From NCBI RefSeq assembly GCF_019132845.1, contig NZ_JAHSPR010000002.1, forward strand, positions 1 through 64,000: a DNA stretch of 64,000 nt. Direction: 5' to 3'. Under the pieces are notes generated by a model that saw nothing but the letters and a program-made list of their open reading frames with translations, was not told where the DNA came from and ran no database searches. This DNA is from Advenella alkanexedens. GTDB taxonomy: Bacteria; Pseudomonadota; Gammaproteobacteria; Burkholderiales; Burkholderiaceae_B. Positions 58,689 through 64,000 of the stretch are shown piece by piece (position 1 is the stretch's first letter; every line of letters begins with the position of its first letter). Made by a program: the position numbers and the translations under genes.

Positions 58689-58712
58689 CACACAAATTGT
58701 TAGGAAATTCTT

Positions 58713-59204
58713 ATGGCATCAGTCAATAAAGTCATTTTAGTGGGAAATCTGGGTCGTGATCCGGAGGTTCGTTACAGCCCTGACGGTGCTGCAATGTGTA
58801 ATATTTCTATTGCCACCACATCAAGCTGGAAAGATAAAAATACCGGTGAGCGGCGTGATGAAACTGAATGGCATCGTGTGACTTTCTTTGGCCGCCTGGC
58901 TGAAATTGCCGGTCAATACCTTAAAAAAGGCAGTGCCGTGTACGTGGAAGGGCGCATCAAAACACGCAAGTGGCAAGACAAGGAAACCGGACAAGACCGT
59001 TATTCAACTGATATCATTGCCGACCAGATGCAAATGCTGGGTGGTCGTGCCGATACAGGCAGCATGGATGACGGCGGTTTCAGTGATTCTTATTCTGCAC
59101 CGCGCCAGCAGCCGCAGCGCGCACCGCAAAGCCAGCGTCCGCAGGCACCGGCCAGTGGCCCTGCCGCCAACATCATGGATATGGATGACGATATTCCGTT
59201 TTAG
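58713..59204 (+). CDS. ssb: Single-stranded DNA-binding protein
   Basis: 163 residues. N-terminal OB-fold ([46 protein letters not shown], then [24 protein letters not shown]), a Gln/Pro/Arg-rich flexible linker and the acidic partner-binding tip DDDIPF. TAGGAAA precedes the ATG. It is the last core gene before the mobile element. Confidence 0.98.
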   Translation: MASVNKVILVGNLGRDPEVRYSPDGAAMCNISIATTSSWKDKNTGERRDETEWHRVTFFGRLAEIAGQYLKKGSAVYVEGRIKTRKWQDKETGQDRYSTDIIADQMQMLGGRADTGSMDDGGFSDSYSAPRQQPQRAPQSQRPQAPASGPAANIMDMDDDIPF

Positions 59205-59220
59205 CCCTGATAAATATTAA

Positions 59221-59390
59221 TTTGTAATCTTTTAGGTTTGGTTTGTTTTAAAAAAGACATATAAATTAATAGGTTAAGTTAATAAATAGCCCTCTTTTGT
59301 CTGTAAAGATACTAGAGGGCTTTTTATTGCCTGAAAAATGTGTGATTATTAGAATTCGTATGTTATTATTTTTGTAAACTTGTAGGTTTT
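59221..59390. repeat. Imperfect 20-bp direct repeat flanking the ssb terminator, candidate recombinase site
   Basis: TTTGTAATCTTTTAGGTTTG at 59221-59240 and TTTGTAAACTTGTAGGTTTT at 59371-59390 match at 17 of 20 positions, 150 bases apart. A third partial copy (TTTTGTAATTGTAAAG) lies at 59395-59410. All are in the AT-rich gap between ssb and the first recombinase, where the left end of the element should be. Confidence 0.5.
59288..59325 (+). terminator. Terminator after ssb
   Basis: AGCCCTCT and AGAGGGCT pair around an 18-base loop and are followed by a T-run. It ends the ssb transcript and probably marks the last bases of host sequence or the first of the element. Confidence 0.75.
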
Positions 59391-59421
59391 TAAGTTTTGT
59401 AATTGTAAAGATGTGGCTTGA

Positions 59422-60597
59422 ATGAGAATCGTAACGGTAAGTCATAGATCAGGTGATTTGTTGCCAATACTTTTGGATGGTGATGGTTTGCCGATTCCCT
59501 CTCCAAATGAATTTCTGTTGAGTCGAAGAAACTTAAGTACAAACACGCTAATCAGGAATCTTCGAGAGTTGTCTGTTTTGTATCGATGGCTGGAGGACAG
59601 ACAAATCGATCTGAGAGCAAGGCTGAAAATTGGCACACTATTCACAGAGGCTGAATTCAGTGGTGGTCTGATAGAGTTTCTAAGAAAAGATATGGAATCT
59701 GAAGATAAGGTTGTCTCGCCTCATACATTCAATAATCGATTAGCAACGATCCGACAGTACTTCGTATGGGAGCTCGATGTTTATATTTCATCTTTACCAC
59801 TAAGTGATTCCCAATATGAGGTTCTTCAGGCTGCAAGGAAGCGCCTAATGGGATGGATTGATCGAGCCTTTATAAATACTCCAAGGGCTGGAAGTATTTC
59901 GAGGAAGTCTCTAACCAATGACGAAGCCGAGTTCTTACTCCAGTGTCTGAATCCTGAAAGTCCAGATTCGTTTGCGCATTTCGAGCCTGTTAAATTTAGA
60001 AACTTCGCGGCGGTGTCTCTGATGCTTAATTGCGGACTTCGCCCTGGGGAATTGCTTAGTTTGCGTGTAGAGGATATTCAGATTGGCTCGATCTCGTCGG
60101 TGACTGTTAAAAGAAGGTCCCCGGACCCGCTCGACAAGAGAAAGCCAAGGCCCAGTGTCAAGCGCAATGGCAGGGTATTGCCTTTAGAAGGACATCACTT
60201 TGTACGAATGCTTGATCGCTACATAGTTGAGTGGAGGGAGGTTTTGGAGCAGAAATCGAGCAAAGAAACCGACTATTTGATCTTAAGTGATGAAGGCGAC
60301 CCTCTGTCTCATTCGTCCCTTACGCAACTTTTTTCTCGTCTGCGGAGTGAATATTCTGGTTCGCTTCCGGAAATTCTTACACCTAAATCCTTGAGGCATA
60401 CATTTTCTAGCCGTATGGAGCAGGCGCTCAGGGCGGCAGGCTTGGAAGAGGAGAGAAGGAAACAGGCCTTAGCTATATTGCGGGGAGATTCAAGTTTGGA
60501 GTCCCAATCCGTGTACATTGCTCAAGAGGTTGAAGAGCAGGCTCGTCGGGCGCTATGTGACTATCAAAAGAAATTGATTGCAGGGTTGAATAAATGA
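59422..60597 (+). CDS. Tyrosine recombinase, first of a trio (IntA/TnpA-like)
   Basis: 391 residues. N-terminal SAM-like core-binding domain, about 25-150, then the catalytic domain. Visible residues: Arg207 in NCGLRPGELLSL, Arg325-His326 in TPKSLRHTFSS, nucleophile Tyr365 in SQSVYIAQE. Two usual histidine positions are changed: HxxR is KxxR (Lys322), and the His/Trp nine residues before the Tyr is Asp356. Its lower GC content and codon use differ from the upstream core genes. It overlaps the next gene by four bases (ATGA). First gene of an integrative element inserted after ssb. Confidence 0.88.
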   Translation: MRIVTVSHRSGDLLPILLDGDGLPIPSPNEFLLSRRNLSTNTLIRNLRELSVLYRWLEDRQIDLRARLKIGTLFTEAEFSGGLIEFLRKDMESEDKVVSPHTFNNRLATIRQYFVWELDVYISSLPLSDSQYEVLQAARKRLMGWIDRAFINTPRAGSISRKSLTNDEAEFLLQCLNPESPDSFAHFEPVKFRNFAAVSLMLNCGLRPGELLSLRVEDIQIGSISSVTVKRRSPDPLDKRKPRPSVKRNGRVLPLEGHHFVRMLDRYIVEWREVLEQKSSKETDYLILSDEGDPLSHSSLTQLFSRLRSEYSGSLPEILTPKSLRHTFSSRMEQALRAAGLEEERRKQALAILRGDSSLESQSVYIAQEVEEQARRALCDYQKKLIAGLNK

Positions 60598-62192
60598 AAT
60601 TGCTCTTGCATAAAGCGCCCCAGATTTCTGACTCTGCGCTAGAGTTACCCTCTCAATTTTTTACTCGAGAGGGTGTAAAAGTTGAGATTACTGGTGATAG
60701 ATGGACATTTCCTCTTCTGTATCGGCATAGCAGGCTTGATTTTTCTCGAGTTGAAAACGACACGCTTAAAACTTCGATTAAGCGCTGTATTATTGATCAG
60801 GCATCAAGGGTGTCAACTCATGCAGGGTGCCAGTACTGGAGTGATATATCCGCTGCAATAGTCTCTTGCCAAAAAAAGCACTCTTTGTTGCCCGACATTT
60901 CCGCTGATGAATTTCAAGAACGTCTGATTGCTGTAATGGAAGAGGCAATCAGTCAGGCGCGAAATAAGCACAGGCTGTGGGCGTTGTACCGGCCAATTCA
61001 GTGGTACATCTGGTGCTCTGAAAACTATTCGGAGCTCGGGTTCTCGATAGCCTATGCACAAGAGCTCGATTCTCTAGAAGTTCCAGGCAACCCTAAGGGT
61101 GAGGCGGTTCGTCAGGAAGATCCAGAATGTGGGCCATTGCATAGGACGCTGGAGCTTCAGCCTATAATCAATGCGCTTAAGCAGGATCAAAGTAAAGTCT
61201 ACGAGCATTTGCAGCAAAAAACAGCTGTGGCTCTATCTATAGCTTTTGGCCGAAACCCCGCGAATTTAACATTTTTAAAAGAAACTGATTTAGTTAACCT
61301 GACACCGGGTTCATCGCCACCGTGTTATGTCTTGAAAATGCCAAGAATAAAGAAAAGGCAGTTGGCTCCAAGGGATGACATGATCGATGAGTATTTAGAG
61401 CCTGAGATCGCAAAGCACGTTTTGGAGCTTATAGATGCGTCCAAGCATAGGAAGCTTCTAATTGAGGTAGATGGAAAGGCAGTAGAAGTCACCAGACCTC
61501 TATTTATAAACCCCAGAAAAAATGCTTATGCGATTGATTCAAAGCGTTGGGATGAGGCTTATAACATGCTGTCCACTGGGATAGCGAACCTTGTGAAAGC
61601 TTTTATAAAACGTCACAATATTATCTCGCCGCTTACTGGCGAATTATTGCATGTCACGCCAAGGCGGCTGCGATATACCTTGGCAACTGGGCTGGCTGCT
61701 GAGGGAATCAGTAAGCGTGAGCTGGCCAGAATACTGGACCATACAGATACCCAGCACGTGAATGTCTATTTTGAGATGGCTGGAAAAATAGTTGAACACC
61801 TAGACAAAGCAACAGCGAAAGGTTTCTCGAAGTACCTCAGTTTTTTCAAAGGCAGGCTAATCGATAGTGATGAAGATGCCGTCAATGGTGAACGAGATGA
61901 CAAGCATCTGACGTTTGTAGATGATCAAAACCCTGTCGATCAAGCGGATATTGGTATATGTGGTGAATCCAGTGTCTGCCATCTTGATCCCCCTTACTCG
62001 TGTTATTTGTGCCCCAAGTTTCAGCCATATCGTCATGCTGATCATGAGCATGTCTTGGAATGCCTGCTGGCCGGTCGCGAAGAGCGTTTAAAAAGGTACG
62101 AGAATGCGCGATTAGGGATACAGCTTGACGAGGTGATCGCTGCGGTTGCACAAGTAGCCAAACTCTGTGAGGAAGGGGGGCGCAATGTCTGA
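60594..62192 (+). CDS. Tyrosine recombinase-fold protein, second of a trio (Tfp/TnpB-like)
   Basis: 532 residues. Catalytic-domain residues: Arg220 in AFGRNPANLTFL, Arg360-Tyr361 in RRLRYTLATGLAAEG (normally RH), His383 in LARILDHTDTQHVNVY and Tyr392. So R, R, H and Y are present but the RH pair is altered to RY. A C-terminal Cys/His-rich segment (about 460-500: CGESSVCHLDPPYSCYLCPKF, then HADHEHVLEC) looks like a zinc site, as in accessory recombinases of Tn554/RIT-type elements. It overlaps both neighbours and is translationally coupled. Confidence 0.82.
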   Translation: MKLLLHKAPQISDSALELPSQFFTREGVKVEITGDRWTFPLLYRHSRLDFSRVENDTLKTSIKRCIIDQASRVSTHAGCQYWSDISAAIVSCQKKHSLLPDISADEFQERLIAVMEEAISQARNKHRLWALYRPIQWYIWCSENYSELGFSIAYAQELDSLEVPGNPKGEAVRQEDPECGPLHRTLELQPIINALKQDQSKVYEHLQQKTAVALSIAFGRNPANLTFLKETDLVNLTPGSSPPCYVLKMPRIKKRQLAPRDDMIDEYLEPEIAKHVLELIDASKHRKLLIEVDGKAVEVTRPLFINPRKNAYAIDSKRWDEAYNMLSTGIANLVKAFIKRHNIISPLTGELLHVTPRRLRYTLATGLAAEGISKRELARILDHTDTQHVNVYFEMAGKIVEHLDKATAKGFSKYLSFFKGRLIDSDEDAVNGERDDKHLTFVDDQNPVDQADIGICGESSVCHLDPPYSCYLCPKFQPYRHADHEHVLECLLAGREERLKRYENARLGIQLDEVIAAVAQVAKLCEEGGRNV

Positions 62193-64000
62193 TCGTCGCT
62201 CTAATCGCAAGGCCAAGGTCGTCTCTTTCGTTGATCGTCTGGAGCGTGACAGGAATGAAAACCTCAAATCTTTAGTCAGCAAAGCAAAGCTAATGAAGCT
62301 GGAAGGGTTTGAGTCGGTTGTTTGGGAGGACCCCGAGTGGCAAGTCGATGCAGGTCGCCTAGTCAAGTTAACTGGTAAAAATACGAAATCAGCCTCTTTT
62401 GGTTTTTCGCTATCTCCGAAGCTGGGTTCAGCGCCATTAGACGGTTGCTGGGAGCTGGTTGCCAAAGCGTTGTTTGTTCTCAGGTTCCACAGAAAACATC
62501 AATCAACACCGAATCAGCGCAGTTTCATTACCGCTATTGGATATGTCTCATATGCAGCTAAACAGCTAGGGCAGGAGTTAATTGGGCTTACGCCAGAGGC
62601 TCTGGATAATGCGTCTGGTTTAATCTCAAAACACTACAGTGAAACCACTGCCTACAACCTTCACAAGCATGTTGCAGAGTTCGCAGCGCATTGTGATTCG
62701 AATGGTCTATGTCGGGTTTTATTGCAGTACAAATACGCTAGGATGAGGCGGCCAGCGAGCACGGGAGGGATAAATCACAAAAGGTTGGATGATCCAGAGG
62801 CTCTGGAGACGAAGTCGGACAAACTAGTTGATCCCGCTGTGTTTCGAGTCATTGGTGAACTCTACTTAAAAGTTCCCCAAGGTCATAAGTATCGCTTCTA
62901 TATTCTGATGTTGACGCTACTTGCTTGCACAGGAAGACGATTCAGTGAGATTTCACTATTACCCAATCAGCAGTTGTCTTTTGATGAAGATGGTAACGCC
63001 TATATCGAGTACTTTCCGAGGAAAGCTAGCCGAGGAGATGTATTTACGCCAAAGCGCAGGCTGTATTTGCCGTCAGAGGTAAGCTCTATTGTTGGCGATG
63101 TGCTCATTGAGATAGCAGAAATTACCGCAAAAGCGCGGGCGACAGCAGAAGAAATGCAAAAAACTGGGGGGCCTGACCTAAGGTTTTTGGACAGCATCTC
63201 GGAAGATAAAAAGCTATATGCGGCTGATTTAACTGAATTGGGGATCAGTCATACTGTTTTGGGCACAATTGGCTGGCTCAGGAAACAAAACCTTGCGTGG
63301 CCAGATCATAGCGCGTTAACCAAGCAGGGAATTAAGCCTGCAAACCCCATTTTTTACACTTACAAAAGTGGATTGGTTGAATACTGTTTCCGTGATTTCT
63401 CGGAAGCATATTTATCGGCTCTCCATACGGATCAATTTGGCAAAGAATACTACCTAAAAGATCTGTTATTCATTCGTCCTATGGGACTTTCTAGTGGGAG
63501 CTACGCGCACTGGTTGGCTACCATTTGCACCCATGCCATGCTCGCCACATTTCTCCGCTATTTCCCTGCGCTTGCCGCCGAATACGCTTCCGGCAGTATC
63601 GAGGTGGATTTTACCAGTCACCACTTTCGTCACACGCTTAATACCCTGCTTGATGAGGGCGGGTTAAGTGATCTGCTGCAAACTGAATGGTTTGGTCGAA
63701 CCAACCCAAGAGACACCAAAGCCTATCAGCATACATCCCGCGAAAAACGAGCACTGATGCTCCGTGACGACATCAAAAAAGGCTTGGTTGGAGGCCAGTT
63801 AGCCGAGCAAATTAAAGTTGTACCGATAGAAGTCCAGGATGCCATTCTGAAGGCGCGAATTCAGGCCGTGCATGATGTCGGTACCGGTATCTGTATCCAC
63901 AATTTCTCTCAAACACCCTGCGAGCGGCATTTGCAATGTTCGGCGGACTGCAAAGACTACGTGTGGGCTAAGGATGATAAGGGTCGTCTGGACGAGCAGA
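62185..64000 (+). CDS. Tyrosine recombinase, third of a trio (IntB-like), partial at the right edge
   Basis: An open frame of at least 605 codons that runs off the window. The ATG at 62185 has AGGAAGGGGGG upstream and overlaps the previous gene by eight bases. It begins MSDRRSNRKAKVVSFVDRL. Catalytic residues: Arg252 in CTGRRFSEIS, His479 and Arg482 in FTSHHFRHTLNT, nucleophile Tyr514 in PRDTKAYQHTS; the position nine before the Tyr is Arg rather than His. A C-terminal Cys-rich segment (ICIHNFSQTPCERHLQCSADCKDYVW) begins near residue 570. The family size is roughly 600-700 residues, so little is missing. Confidence 0.85.
   Translation, partial: MSDRRSNRKAKVVSFVDRLERDRNENLKSLVSKAKLMKLEGFESVVWEDPEWQVDAGRLVKLTGKNTKSASFGFSLSPKLGSAPLDGCWELVAKALFVLRFHRKHQSTPNQRSFITAIGYVSYAAKQLGQELIGLTPEALDNASGLISKHYSETTAYNLHKHVAEFAAHCDSNGLCRVLLQYKYARMRRPASTGGINHKRLDDPEALETKSDKLVDPAVFRVIGELYLKVPQGHKYRFYILMLTLLACTGRRFSEISLLPNQQLSFDEDGNAYIEYFPRKASRGDVFTPKRRLYLPSEVSSIVGDVLIEIAEITAKARATAEEMQKTGGPDLRFLDSISEDKKLYAADLTELGISHTVLGTIGWLRKQNLAWPDHSALTKQGIKPANPIFYTYKSGLVEYCFRDFSEAYLSALHTDQFGKEYYLKDLLFIRPMGLSSGSYAHWLATICTHAMLATFLRYFPALAAEYASGSIEVDFTSHHFRHTLNTLLDEGGLSDLLQTEWFGRTNPRDTKAYQHTSREKRALMLRDDIKKGLVGGQLAEQIKVVPIEVQDAILKARIQAVHDVGTGICIHNFSQTPCERHLQCSADCKDYVWAKDDKGRLDEQ

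Overview
The window looks like the chromosome of a beta-proteobacterium of the order Burkholderiales, probably family Alcaligenaceae. The clues are a TctC/Bug-type periplasmic receptor, System II cytochrome c maturation (ResB/CcsA) beside cytochrome c4, a beta-proteobacterial spc/alpha ribosomal cluster with infA between secY and rpmJ, and aroK-aroB-dgt beside a class A penicillin-binding protein. The species cannot be named from the sequence alone. I found no rRNA, tRNA, CRISPR array or classical insertion sequence.

Layout. 1-1299: end of a tripartite tricarboxylate transporter locus (tctC, partial tctB). 1481-6205: a five-gene branched-chain amino acid type ABC importer (livGFKHM order). 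6431-17726: a catabolic locus around a MocR/GabR-like regulator. On the minus strand are a polyamine-type binding protein, an aromatic aminotransferase and a semialdehyde dehydrogenase. On the plus strand are the regulator, a class III aminotransferase, the ATPase and two permeases that complete the transporter, and a short-chain dehydrogenase. Together they fit uptake and oxidation of GABA, a polyamine or another omega-amino compound. 17826-27101: spc and alpha ribosomal genes with their own promoter; rpoA-rplQ is set apart by a terminator and a second candidate promoter.

27261-30489 holds the most unusual set. A Rieske-type oxygenase catalytic subunit has lost its Rieske cluster. It is followed by a protein in which a Rieske domain is fused to a VanB-like flavin/ferredoxin reductase, and then by a glutathione S-transferase. 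This looks like a ring-hydroxylating type oxygenase whose Rieske centre has moved onto the reductase. 30519-34932: dsbD, cutA, a small Cas2-fold (SinR-type) protein, hemB and engB. 35106-43005: cytochrome c4, resB, ccsA and the cydDC thiol exporter, so envelope redox and cytochrome assembly genes are grouped. 43147-50547: lysA, a small lipoprotein, cyaY, mrcA, aroK, aroB, dgt. 50664-54381: an AraC-type regulator with a degenerate receiver domain, an lrgAB-like pair and an acyl-CoA ligase. 54361-59204: uvrA, an MFS exporter and ssb.

From about 59205 to the right edge lies the left end of a mobile element: three consecutive, overlapping tyrosine-recombinase genes. The third runs off the window, so the cargo and the far end are not visible. 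The trio resembles Tn554-like, RIT or intA-tfp-intB type integrative elements.
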